The position numbers were made by a program, and so were the translations under genes. Below, piece by piece: positions 9,741 to 20,954 of a stretch of 64,000 bases of DNA (position 1 is its first letter; each line of letters begins with the position of its first letter). This stretch comes from Tricholoma matsutake (Eukaryota > Basidiomycota > Agaricomycetes > Agaricales > Tricholomataceae). The notes beneath the pieces are model-generated. The model worked only from the letters and a program-made list of their open reading frames with translations, did no database searches and had not been told where the DNA came from. The stretch is taken from positions 13,578,001-13,642,000 of the forward strand of contig AP026540.1 of assembly GCA_026075535.2 (NCBI GenBank). The letters run 5' to 3'.

Positions 9741-12700
9741 CATGCATGCTGCCAAGTCAGCATCCAATATTGCCTTCTCCTTCACTCGTTTCTCTTCCAC
9801 AAACTTTAGAAGAGTCATCCCACCATTGCCCAAGTCAAGTTTTAGCCTCAAACCACCGTATCCAGCATTATCCAAGCCGACATCACAAGATTGTGCCATC
9901 TTCTTGTACATTGCAGCCTTCTGTTTTGCATATGCCATATAACTTGGTGGCTGATCGAGTGACAGTGTTGTCCAGATCTCTTGCATTCTTTGAAAACTTC
10001 TCAACATCCTGAACAGTTCCACAAGCTTGAGCTCAACTTGCTCCGGCCATCACTGCATATCTGCTTCAGCACAAAACCATTGAACACGATCACCTAGTAG
10101 CACAAGACAATAAGAATAAATTTGGCGACACAATTGACAGACAGTGTGCTACCTTCCTCTGACCATTCTGACAACTCCTTCTCCAACATCTTCCCAAGGG
10201 CCCCAAGTTGCCTCAACCATCCCCCTGTTTTCCCACTGGAACTTTTATCGGTGAGATCACTGGGTTTGTTGGGCTTTACAGGTGTAGACACCACTGGTTC
10301 TGGCTTCTTGGTAGCTGCAAGCATGGCATCAGTGATTGAAGCACAATGGGTTGGTGGGTCGTTTGGTGTTTACCTTTCTTCTGATGAGGCATCTGCATTC
10401 CAATTTCTAATACAAAACCAAAAACAATTTATATTAATGCGCTGAAACTAAGAATTGCACTCACGAGATCCAGAATGAATTGTTGTGTCCACATCCATAG
10501 ACCTGACTTGGCAAGTCTTCATGCAAAATGGCATTGACCAGAATGCGCCATCAGGCTGACGAGAATCTCCCACCTGATGCTTGTGGAAGGTTGATTTCAT
10601 AAATGTATCCTTGACATCTAAAAATGGGAAGGTGAAATTCATGACATAGTCTCCAAGTGTACCAAGGGTGACAATGGCTTGTCGATGAGCATTGTATGCT
10701 TGTATGTGAAGATCATGGCAAGCTTCCACATCAGCAATCCATTTGCCAGAATGAATACTCTCTGCCTGTCCTCGACAATTCTTGGCTTTGTGATCCTGTA
10801 GTAGCTCAATTGTTTTCATGGCATTCTGGGTAGCGAGCAAGGAATCAAAAGCAGTGCCTTGATGGAGTTTGCCTTCCTCAATACCAACTTCCATGGCACC
10901 CACCTCTTGGCAAATAACAGTGTCCATATCTGAAGGCAAAAACAATTGTTTGGTCTCTATCTTGCAAGATTCCTCTGAAAGAATAAGGTCCCCCATGTTG
11001 GGCATAAGTATCAACTGATTTGCACACCACTTCATAATTTGTAACTGAAGTTTGGACTGCCAGCTGCTGATTTCTTTTACAAGCATGTCGCAAGCGAATC
11101 TCTCGTGTTCTTTTACTGTAGCAAGTAGTTTTCACCTGTAGGGAAGTGTCATGTAAGTAATGATTGGAGTTCAGAAAATGTTACAACTGACTGAGCATCT
11201 TGAATATTGATCCCTTCATCTAAGAAAACCCCTGTGACAGACTGTGGCACATTTGTTGACTTAAATTTTGCTTCCTGTGCAATAAGTTCCTGGTATATTC
11301 CCACTTGTGAGGGAACTTGAGAAAAGATGGTTAGTACTCGAGTATACCAACCACCCCAATGAGGTCAAGTGGGGAGAACTTACCTTTCGATTTGGTATGT
11401 TTATATACACTCCTAGCTTCCTTTCCTACCTTGCGAGGGGACCAATTGAGCAACTTCCATTGTTGTATGGACTTGAAATAGAGTCGTGATAATCCATGGA
11501 AATGATCGCGCTTTTGAAGATAGAGGTTTTCTACCTCAATGAGGTCGCATGCAAGAGTAGCAGCTGGAGAAGAAATTACTGATGTTTGAATATGCAGGAG
11601 ATATAATCATGCACCAAGGGACGCTATTTTTTTCCAGTTCCAGTCATTGTGGTGATCAATCAATGTATCTTGACGATGTCCACGGTTCATCTGTAACACT
11701 GTCATGTTTGAGGACCCAGTTGGTTTGCTTCTGGCCAGTAGTGTTCTGCAGTTTCACCATAGAAGTGACCCACAGATGGTAGATAAGCCATCCCAAACAG
11801 GTAGATACAGTCTTCAAGATGACCTTGAACATGGAGCACTGGAATTAATCATACGACCCAACATGGTCAATCATCTGTGCTTGCACCTGTGCCAGATCAG
11901 AATCACTTGTTTGAGCAGGTTCATGTTGTCGAAGCATCAGCGCAAGGGCAAGGTCGGTATTAGCAAAACTGGCAGAAATATACCAATAAAACAATGCATG
12001 GCTTATAGACATGCTCACCGTTCACCAAATTGCAAGTCGACTGTGGACATAATGAGAATGTGGGGACATTGAGCATGCACAGAGCCTGTATCAGCCAATC
12101 CCTTGAATTTTCATTCATCCTGTCCATTCCACGCATTCAAGTTCATGCAGTTGGATTTCTGTAGGAACATTCATCAATATGTGTACAAGGTGAAGGTACT
12201 CCATCACGACATACTTGAGCCTTGCTTTTTGCAACTGCTAAGTATTGTTCTAGCACAGAATGTTCCAGAAACTGTCCCTTTCCATGAAAAAGTGAGACAT
12301 CATCAGGATCAGAATTCTTCTTCATTCAGTTGAGCTGGAAGTTGCCATCCAATGTCTGTTGAGCTTGAAGCAGGTGCCTGGGATGAGTTGATTAGTAGTG
12401 AATCATCATGATATGCAAAGGTATACCTCGCCCAATGTGGAAGCGGTGTTTGTCCTTTGTCGATATTGAATCCTAGTTCAGGGCATGCAGGACAGTAAAT
12501 GATGAGGTTCCCCTCTGGTCTGTAGGGAAGAAGCCAGTCAACTCCATGCACCTGTCTGAGTCGCTTTCTTGTGGTAAGAAAGTGCCAGACATGAACAACG
12601 CAAAGAAAATTGGCATAAGGGTTCTAGAATGGATCACTGGTAAGACACTAACACGAGAGTAGAATAATAACATACATGGACATCCGCTGTAAAAGAGTTG

Positions 12701-13550
12701 TCCATAAGTTGCCTGAGAGCACCCAAATAATCATAGGCCACCTTCTTTGATTCTAGCATATGGATGTGAAAATTATTGAGCATTGCAAAAGTGAATGCTG
12801 TCCTGGGATCACGGGCAGTTGCAGGAAACAGATGGGCTCACATTAGCTGCTCAATTTTGCTACCACACTTGAGAAAGCCACAGAATGCAAGAGGAGTGGC
12901 ATGAATACTGTTGGTGTCAACAACAGTGAATGGAAGGGTAGTTTGTGGATTTGGGCAGTTGGCACCATTGTGACCAAGCTGAAGAACATGTCCAAGGTTG
13001 GAGATGTTGTTGTGAATAAAAAATGCTTGTTCAAAGTTCCACACTTCGGCCCAGTGAAGCGGCAGCATTTGATGGAGTTGAATAAAGCATTTTCTGCATG
13101 TTGGCATGTACTGCGTGCATTTGTAGCAGTGAGTAGTTCTGTTACCCTCGCCGCATGAGCATGGAGACCCAATGTCTGCATAGACCTCCTGTTCAATGAT
13201 AAGCTCCAGTAAACAATTGAAGTGTTCTTCAAAATCCTCCAGTAGTTGAGAATTCTAGTATCTGATTTAGAAAGGTGGGTAAGAATGTCAAGAATGCTTG
13301 CCTGTGTCTTTTTCTTGGACTCTTCCAGCACTATGTCTTGAGAATTCAATATGAGAATTGAAGATGATGAAGCAAGATCATCAGAACGCATATAAGTCTG
13401 ATTTTGCTCATGTGCTAGAACAGTTGTGCTGTCTGCAGTGCCACTCTCCATCACTGCATGAAACTTTGCCACACGCACATTGGTATTCTTGAATTTTGAT
13501 ACTTGCAGCTGAAATTCAGCTTCCTCTCCAGCCTTGCATTTCCCTGCCAT
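9702..13550 (-). pseudogene. KDZ-type transposase relic 1 with CxC2 cysteine cluster
   Basis: ATG at 13548-13550 begins MAGKCKAG. Then, on the minus strand: the CxC2-like cluster (YMPTCRKCFIQLHQMLP, LHWAEVWNFE, LGHNGANCPNP) at about 13,140-12,880; CPACPELGFNIDKG near 12,480; the KDZ core (SDPDDVSLFHGKG near 12,310; STVDLQFGER, an intron of about 50 nt from GTGAGC to CTGCCAG, FANTDLALALMLRQH near 12,040-11,920; DHHNDWNWKKI near 11,640); AQEAKFKSTNVPQSVTGVFL near 11,250; and C-terminal helical parts at 11,086-10,448, 10,324-10,094 and 10,022-9,702. KDZ elements are a large DNA transposon superfamily of basidiomycetes. Several in-frame stops and frame changes break the copy. The domain match is from family memory and is strong at the CxC2 and core motifs. 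Confidence 0.8.
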
Positions 13551-13943
13551 CCTCGAAAGGAAAAAAAGTTTGTGAGCAAAGAGAATAACAAGAAGAGAGA
13601 CATGGAATCGGACCCACTGTTGCCACTGAATGGACAATGGGACTTGAAGAGTGTTGTAATTGCTTTGAGCCTACACTACTGGTGGCCACCCAAATGGACA
13701 ATGGAAAGTAGTCCTGGACACTTGGACCCCTGAGTCCGATGATGTGCCCCAGATCTTCCCTCACATTGGGAATTTGGCAGACAGGACCTGAAATCACATC
13801 ACACATATCATATTGGGAGCAAAATTTTCAGTATACATAGTAGGACAGTCAAGAAAAGGTACTTGGTACAATCATGATCATGGCAGCTGTGCATGTATGG
13901 TTGCTGCACGGCCAAAGAAACAAAAAAAGGAATGAGTATAGAA

Positions 13944-16065
13944 TCAGGCTATTGCATCTTCAAGCTGCAAGACATCATTCTCAGAGTAATCATTGATTGA
14001 TGGAAGGTCATCCAGAAGCAAAGGCATTGGCTTCATCCCCATCCAATATTGCATCAATGTCCTGAACATTAACAACAATGATAACTTCTCCTTCCAGTCA
14101 GAGGAACCTAAGCCCGCATTTGCATGTTCAGCATCAGCAATAAGAAGCAAGCTTTCCTTGAAGCAGTTTGTAATTAACTCCTGGCGAATGTCATCCTTGT
14201 GTCCGGTAGATGATGCTCAGTTGTCCAACACCAGAAGTTCAAAATGGAAATTGAGCTTGGTCATTTCCCAAACCACTTTTTGAGCCTCCGAATCCTCGAG
14301 AGGAGGAGCAGCAGAGTTGAAAGGAAGTGGATTTATCTCAATATCAGTCACCTCCAAGGCAGAGCCTATAAGACAACAAGCTTGTTCCTGAGCATGGTTT
14401 CCTCTCGATGCTGAGCCCTTTGAGACAATATCACTGATCAGGAAGTCTTTCCATTCCTGGATAGAGAGGGGAAGTGCAGATGACAATGATGGAAAGACAT
14501 GCAAGATACATGCTTGACAAGTGTTCATCCACATACTGAAATATTGTGCCTGACATGCCTCATTTGAAGTTGCAAAGATTCCAGGGTACGGAAATAGGTA
14601 TTTGTCATTGGGAGATCGACGGTGTTTGACAAGAGAATGGTCTGTGTCCACCGCCTTCAGAGCAGTTGACCACACCTTTATAGGAACTGGCATTATTGGG
14701 CTATCAATAGGTTCAAATCTTTTATGATCAACAGGGCCAGACAAGGCATGACCACCTTTGTTAATTGGCAGTCAGAGTGTAATCAAAACTAGAAGACTTA
14801 ACACTTACGAATGTCGCTTTCATGTCCATGTTTTTTGTAGGGAGTCAAAGATTGATTTTGAGTTCACCTTGATACTGAAGAAGGTGGGTGTTGGTGGCTA
14901 GAACTTGCAGCAGGTGGGCAGGCAAGCACCATACTTGATGATGGAGTTGAGCCATTGACGCAGATTTCTGGATTTCTGCAGTGCTGATCAGAACATTGAA
15001 AGGATCTGCATAGCATAAGAAGTTCTGGCCATAATGATGTATAGCCTGAAACTTCTCAATCAAGGTGGCTGGTCCTTCGAAAATGATGGGGTATGGGAAT
15101 TGATGGTCTTTAATGGTAAGGTACTTGTCCACATTACATAGCTGCACAATCTTGAGGATATTTTGATTGGTGAAGTCAGATATAGGTCAAATCAACCAGT
15201 ATGGAAGGCTGGCAAGAAATAAGTCCTGGGAAACACGCAGGTCATTGGTGAATGCCCCGATTGTCTCTGCAACCTGAGCTGGAGGCCGATTTCCTAACAA
15301 ACCATCCATCTTCGGCTTGAAAATCTCCATGTAATCCAACATTGGCATAATCTCAAGCCAAATATGCTGGACATCCCGAACACCAAATTCCATCTGGTGA
15401 AAGTTTGTATACACAGACTGTAACCGAGTCAGACCATGGTCCATCATCTTCACATCAGGATCAAGAATAGGTGGTATACAGTTGGGAGGTGTGTTTGAAT
15501 GATATCGTTCTACACAATCCAACAGAAGATCAACCGATGCCCATAAAGTGAAAATTTTGGTATTTGATAACTTCCCCAGGTTTTGAATGATAGCTCCTTC
15601 ATCCCAGCAAAGGACAAAATGATCTCGAGTAGGCTCCCACCAGATTATATCATGTAAAGGAAGCGAACCCGGATGGGGAATGGCAGCATAATGGGAAAAG
15701 TATGTATTATAAGGCTGTGGCCACAGAATGGGGTCGTTGTCCGCATAGTGAGAATCAGCTCGCAGCCACATGCAATGCTTGTCTCCAAGTGGTGGACAGA
15801 AAATGAAATGTTGGTTAGGCGATGTTATGAAGAACTTCCCATCCAAGATTGTAGCGCCAACTTTGCCATCGAAAGGGCCGATAGATGCTGGAATTGGTTT
15901 TATGTTCATCAGTGATCTTACAGATAAACACACAGCCAACATACCATTTTTGACACAGTTTTTCAAAAGAACTTTGTTGTTCATGACACTTGGCATTTGG
16001 AAGGGTCTTCTGAGCAATTCATTGGTAAGGTAACTAAGAACATGAGATTGATGTGTACTGCACAA
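13944..16065 (-). pseudogene. Agaricomycete hypothetical protein relic upstream of KDZ
   Basis: Four consecutive minus-strand blocks read as one decayed multi-exon gene. 16,065-15,187 ends VSQDLFLASLPYWLI. 15,147-14,845 has NVDKYLTIKDHQFPYP and YADPFNV. 14,744-14,217 has PIKVWSTALKAVDTDHS and LSIQEWKDFL. 14,150-13,944 has SSDWKEKLSLLLMFRTLMQ and ENDVLQLEDAIA. I recognise the block order as a widespread multicopy family of mushroom genomes without known function. Its tandem position before a KDZ transposase, same strand, about 400 bp apart, suggests that it travels with it. No catalytic motif is visible. Short stops and frame changes interrupt it. Confidence 0.5.
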
Positions 16066-17600
16066 TCAGGCTATGTAATGCAAGACTCAGAACCATGAAT
16101 CAAAATAGATAGCAAATCTTCAAGCTAAAACCAGAGGGCAAATCGAGAGGACAATGGATGTGGAAGGAGTTTGGAGAAGGATAACAAGACAGACTAAGGA
16201 ACAAGCCTGACACCAAGTCAGACTGAACCACAGAAATTGCTCATTGAGTTGACACCAAGTCAACTCTCAGAGTCACCAAAGCTGTCGAGAGGATGACACC
16301 AAGTCAACCAGAAAACAGCAAACTAATGAGAGGCAAAGATGAAAAGTAGAGAGTGGATGGAAAGTAGAAGGAAAGACCATAACTGTGGGAACTTTTTTTG
16401 ATCGCTTCAAAACTTAACAACTTCAAGTTGCTGGCTCTCATGTCCCTCCCACAGCTTCTCACTCGGTAGTCTGAGGGCAACTTGGGGTTGCATCGATGAC
16501 GATTTAATTGGTCAGATGTATTGGTGTTGCCTCAACAACTATTGGTTTGATGAACTTGGCCTTCATCGATAACATTCATCGTTCATCTGTTCCAGCTTCT
16601 TTGATGATTTGGTGTTCATCTGCTGGACTTCCGATTCAACATTCTATTTCAATACTTCTATGAGGAACTCTAAACATAAGTATTACACAATAGCTGGTAA
16701 CTCAGTCATTGCTAATACTAAGTTAGATCAATGGTTTCGTGACTATGATCATTGATTTCAGGTCTCGTCTTACCCTCATGGCTTCTATGAGTCGATTTTT
16801 GGCATTTCAGCACCCGACCCTCTGACACTTCAACCTCTGATTCAACACTCCTTTCGCATTTCTTTGAGCGTAATCTCCCTTCTGATGGTCCAATCAGCCA
16901 TCTGACCATAGCCATGTTCACCTCAAAGTTACAATCTTGTGATGAACTCAGAGGAGGGGTATTAATTGGGCTGGAGAGCACTGCTGAGCACTGTACTGAA
17001 TCTCCAGTCCTCTTCCCCTTTTGCTTTCTGTTGTACGCTTGCAGATGTTCCCAGAGTTCTGCAACCTTCTCTGGGCCCAGGGGAGGCATTGTTGATTTGC
17101 AAGGAGTTTTACAGACTCCCTGTCCAGTATGTCCGATACACTGATTGTCTCGAGCATTAGCACTGACCAAAGAAGATAGCTGTTGTATGCTGTACTGCAA
17201 AAGTCCAATGCCCAATATCTTGAGGGTTCTTCCGCCCCATGCAGATCTGAACACAGTGCCGGCGGCCAGAGTGAGGGCATTTGGAAAAATCTGAAGGTGG
17301 TGGTGGAGCGAGACTGCAGAGGAAGAGTGATCATTCACTAGAATGGTTTAACATGGCAGTGTAATGTTCTTTGATTTGGACCAACAATAAAACGGTTAAG
17401 ATTTTATAATAAACTTCGAGACTATGGAATTGACTGTTCAACCTTGATGATCGGTCTTGCATCCATATCGCTTATGATTCTGGTAAGGATCCACAGGTTG
17501 CGAGGTAATTGCTTTGGACCATGCCATAAAATATGTTCCTGATGTCCCATTATTTGACAGTTAATTCCTTCAAGCTATGCTGCACAATAGATTTTGACCA
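16066..17600. other. Mostly noncoding; one unassigned minus-strand ORF
   Basis: The ORF 17,338-16,718 (206 aa, minus) is rich in Ser, Lys and Glu, contains KCERSVESEVEVSEG and has no recognised domain. It could be a 5' exon of the hypothetical gene at 16,065-13,944, since it is on the same strand, but I see no proof. The rest is AT-rich with the short TGACACCAAGTCA repeats noted separately. Confidence 0.35.
16209..16307. repeat. Three TGACACCAAGTCA repeats
   Basis: The 13-mer TGACACCAAGTCA occurs three times, near 16,211, 16,252 and 16,293, with a spacing of about 41 bp. It is an interrupted palindrome (TGAC/GTCA around ACCAA). It lies about 150-240 bp 5' of the relic starting at 16,065, so it could be a promoter-side array, but that is inference. 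Confidence 0.55.
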
Positions 17601-17613
17601 ATGGTGACCCCAA

Positions 17614-18271
17614 GTGGCACCTAATGTAATGCATGGTTTGGGAAGTCAACAAGCTCTTCATCACACTTGTCCTCTCCTCCCTACGCTATGCCTTTGTCTC
17701 CTTTCACAACCCTACAAGACGTGCACATCAGCTCATATATGCCTGATTTCGAAGCCAAAGTCCACAAAGTGGACCCCGATTTCACCAGCGAGAAGTCCAA
17801 GGCTGGAAAGCTAATGACATACAAGCAGGCAAAGGCTGAAGAGATTCTGGAATCCTTTCTTTTCAAGAACAAACTGTTGGAGGATGTCAATATGGGAGAA
17901 TGGCGAAAGGTATCTAGAACAAATCTATTTGAATTTGGTCACTGATACCTGGCTAGCGCATCGTCAAAAAGTTCACAAATCGCTTTACAACAATGAAATA
18001 AAAACGCGGCCTCAGTGGCATGAAAGGCATGGCAACTGAATCAACATCTTTGAAGCTGTTCGAAGACATCACTGGGCATCAACTATTTGAGGAAGCTCAC
18101 AAGAAAAACATCAACAAAGAAGCCACTCGGCATTGCAAGTGTTCACCATCCGATCACCATGTTGGTCATTATCAAGCAGTATTGCGAGAGAAGTGGGAGG
18201 GTTTGGATGAGAGCGAGCAAGAGAATTATAACAACCAGGCAAGGGAGAATGCGAGCAACATTTACTTGTAA
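17614..18271 (+). pseudogene. HMG-like small basic protein fragments
   Basis: 17,667-17,945 contains DFTSEKSKAGKLMTYKQAKAEEILESF. 18,020-18,271 contains LFEEAHKKNINKEA and REKWEGLDESEQENYNNQAREN. The second part resembles an HMG-box-like helix set (W-x-x-L-x-E-x-E...Y-x-x-x-A). Such fragments often sit beside KDZ-type genes in mushrooms. The strand is shared with the KDZ relic that follows. The alternative is that these are two unrelated exons; confidence is modest. Confidence 0.4.
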
Positions 18272-18580
18272 AGTGCCAACTTGTTCACTTGGCATATACT
18301 CACTCAGATAGTTAGGAATCAGCAATAGTTCATGCCTGCGATGTGGAGTGAGATGAAAAGAATGTGCCAGGATGGCAAGCTTGGTGATGGAGAAATGATG
18401 CTTCTCTTTGCATTCCGAGATGAAGCAGGTGATGTTAACAGCAGAGCATAGCAGTGTTGACTTGGACCAATGGATTATCAAACCCCTTGTCTTGCATTTA
18501 GTTATATTCCTCAGTTATCCTTTATATCACTTCTGTAGCTATATAGAGTATACCCCTTCAATCATGGTATATAGAGTATA

Positions 18581-18689
18581 CCACAACTAGCTGGCTTTCA
18601 GCTGAAGTCGGCCAAAAGCTGGCTGAAGTCGTGTCAATTAATCTTCAGCTGAAACCAGCTTAAAGTGCTGACTCGAGTCGAAGTTGTGG
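18581..18689. repeat. 109-bp foldback element
   Basis: The ends CCACAACT and AGTTGTGG are inverted repeats. A second inverted pair lies inside: GCTGGCTTTCAGCTGAAG against CTTCAGCTGAAACCAGC. The flank duplicates TATAGAGTATACC (18,542-18,554 and 18,570-18,582). It looks like a tiny foldback or MITE insertion at the truncated front of the KDZ relic 2. Confidence 0.6.
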
Positions 18690-19753
18690 CTTCCGAATAC
18701 AAACTTGCCGAAAGCTGGTCACATGTCAGAAAAGTCATGATTTTCAAAGTCAGCCTGGGACCAGCCGAGTTGCGGCAACACTATCCACAGGCAATTGCCT
18801 CGAATATCCAACCTGAAGATGTAGAACTCTGGCTACCCTCAAATCTACCTCCAGAGAGGCGATGTGCGACATGCATTGAAGGGCTTCCAGAGTTGGAGAA
18901 CAAACTGCAGACAGCCCAATGTTATGATGGGCTCAAAGTTGTTCAACATCTCCTCCGTGTCAAGGCATGCATGGTGCATTTCAAGAACAAGAACATCTGA
19001 GGACAGAGGGATGGATTATGCTCACAGGCAGTTATTGATCGTGTCCACACGCACACGCATGCCTCTTTGCAGAAAAATACTGTGCCATGCAAGTTGCAAA
19101 GCTTGCACTTGTAGGGAGTGGTGACTGGGAGGCTATCCTGCAGCCACTCAAGGATAGTGACATATGTGCATACACCGATCCCAGCCAGATGAAAATGGGG
19201 AGTGGAAGGCAGGGAACACAGGAGGATGAAGAAATGGAGGCTGTGGTGGTGGTTGACATGAAGGGTCAGGTAGAAGGGAGCATTGACCTTCTTCCCGATG
19301 TCCATGTGCAGAGGGATGGCACAGGGGAGACACACTGCACCCTCTCTTGGATCTGGACAACAATCCCTGTCAACCTGGCGGATGGGCAAAATGATGATAT
19401 CCTGCAATCGGAATGGGCAAAGAGCCATGCATGCACTGCATGGGCAATGGAGGAAGTTATCCTTCTCTGTGAGGAGATGTGTCGTGTATTGGTATTCCTT
19501 CCTTGGAAGGCAGACTGGTGGCTGCAACGAGTGGAGTGTAGGTCAGTATCAGATTTGTCACTTTTGGAAGGCCTGTGGGCTTATGCCATGCAACAGTCAT
19601 ATGTCCAGACCCTCCTAGCCACCCACTTTTGTTGCATCTGGAAATCACCACTGGAAGACGTGATGGAGTCCACCCAGGAGGATGATGAGCATGATGATGA
19701 TGATGACTCAGAGGGCAATGATGAAGATGACAGCAGCAATAACAATGGCAATA
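18690..19753 (+). pseudogene. KDZ-type transposase relic 2, C-terminal part
   Basis: The plus strand encodes VELWLPSNLPPERR, IEGLPELENKLQTAQCYDG and VQHLLRVKACMVHFKNKNI (to about 19,000). After a stop and frame change come LVGSGDWEAILQPLKD, DGTGETHCTLSWIWTTIPV, LADGQNDDILQSEWAKS, LLCEEMCRVLVFLPWKADWW and LLEGLWAYAMQQSYVQT, and an acidic tail ending near 19,750. This is the helical C-terminal region of KDZ transposases. The cysteine cluster and core are missing. Arg positions of the family are often Cys, His or Gln here, as expected from CpG loss. Element B is inserted in the acidic tail. Confidence 0.75.
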
Positions 19754-20564
19754 GTGTTTAAAGGTCCGGTCCTAAGAACTGGAAAAAGACCGAAACTGAA
19801 CTGAACCGAACTGAAGTCCGGTTCATCAAGTGGCTATTTATAGGACTGGTCTTTTGCAGTCCAGTTGCCAGTCTTTTGCTTTGAAGAATATCATCAAACC
19901 AGTGAAAACTGGTTCATATGTCATGTGAGCTTTTCCACACATAATGCCTTCAATTTTGCTCCCTGGATCATCAAAAACGGTTGAGAACTGAGAGAGATAT
20001 GACCAAATACATTTTGGACAAGTATTTTGTTGTGATTAAAATAACTTTGATTGTACTGCTTATACCTTGTGTTACAAAAATGTTGGGTACAATTGGACAC
20101 CATCCAAGACATAAAAATAACACACATAAACATCTGTACCATGTATATTTGATTAATTTAACACCCCTCACAAGCTGCAACTACATACTACAACTACAAC
20201 TACAAACTACAAACTACAACATGTAATACAATGTACTTTTGTTTTGGTCATATCTCAGTCAAATCTTGATGAAATCTCTTAAAAGTTGGACCAGTCACCG
20301 GGAAATTACGATACCCAACTGCTGGTGTAACCGTTAAATGGTTTGGGTGATAGTTGTTGAGAAACATATGGGATATATTGGTACCACAAATTTTACAACA
20401 AAACGTCGGTTTGGACTGGTTTTTATCGGTCCATGGACCGATATGGACTGGTCCTATGCGGTCCAGTTGTGGTCCATCAATATCTTGGTCAGTCCTGGAC
20501 CGGTTGTGGTTGCGGTTGCCCCATTTAGACATAAAAAACCAGACTTAACCAGACCTGTAAATGC
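19754..20564. mobile_element. Element B: short TIR element (0.8 kb subtype)
   Basis: The left end GTGTTTAAAGGTCC and the degraded right end GGACC-type (AGACCTGTAAATGC) are each flanked by TA (19,752-19,753 and 20,565-20,566). The interior is colinear with element D: both contain GGATCATCAAAAACGGT, GAGATATGACCAAA and TATTTTGTTGT. It has no ORF of note and none of the hairpin-intron modules. It interrupts low-complexity sequence that continues on the other side (CAATGGCAA before, AAATGGCGACGATGACAG after). Confidence 0.65.
20178..20222. repeat. CTACAA hexamer run in element B
   Basis: A run of CTACAA/ACTACAA units (about eight). Element D has a shorter, decayed equivalent near 53,098-53,132, so the run is part of the element rather than local slippage alone. 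Confidence 0.6.
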
Positions 20565-20566
20565 TA

Positions 20567-20950
20567 AATGGCGACGATGACAGTGGTGGGGCTGGCATGG
20601 GAGGAGAGGATGACAGCAGCAATGAGCAGTGAAGGTGGAGGACAACAATGGCGGCAACGGCGGACATGATGGTGGCAATGGTGGCAATGACAGGTGGTGA
20701 TATGGGAGGGGTGGTTGTGGGAGGGGAGGTTGTGGGACCAGTGGACGATGAGCAGCAAAGGAAATGGAGATTTAGTGGAAGGAGGTGGGAATTACCATTT
20801 TGGGATGTGTCACCTGATGTTGATGGGCGCTGGTAGTGCCCGTTGATGAGCAGGGTTAGTTGCTGGGCTATCTGAGTAACCATGAGATGCACTGGCATAG
20901 CTCTAACAGCCTGCCGGTGATTACTTCCTGATTAGGAAGTTGGTAAACTA
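20567..20950. other. Low-complexity continuation after element B, no gene
   Basis: GGTGGTGATATGGGAGGGG-type repeats are open in several frames on the minus strand (ORFs 20,454-20,898), which is compositional. It probably continues the acidic/low-complexity tail coding of KDZ relic 2 that element B interrupted. Nothing else is recognised. Confidence 0.4.
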
Positions 20951-20954
20951 AGCT

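Noticed and set aside
9559..10012. Plus-strand ORFs of 127 and 143 aa
   Set aside because: They are antisense to the 18-bp minisatellite and KDZ C-terminal coding; openness comes from the repeat period.
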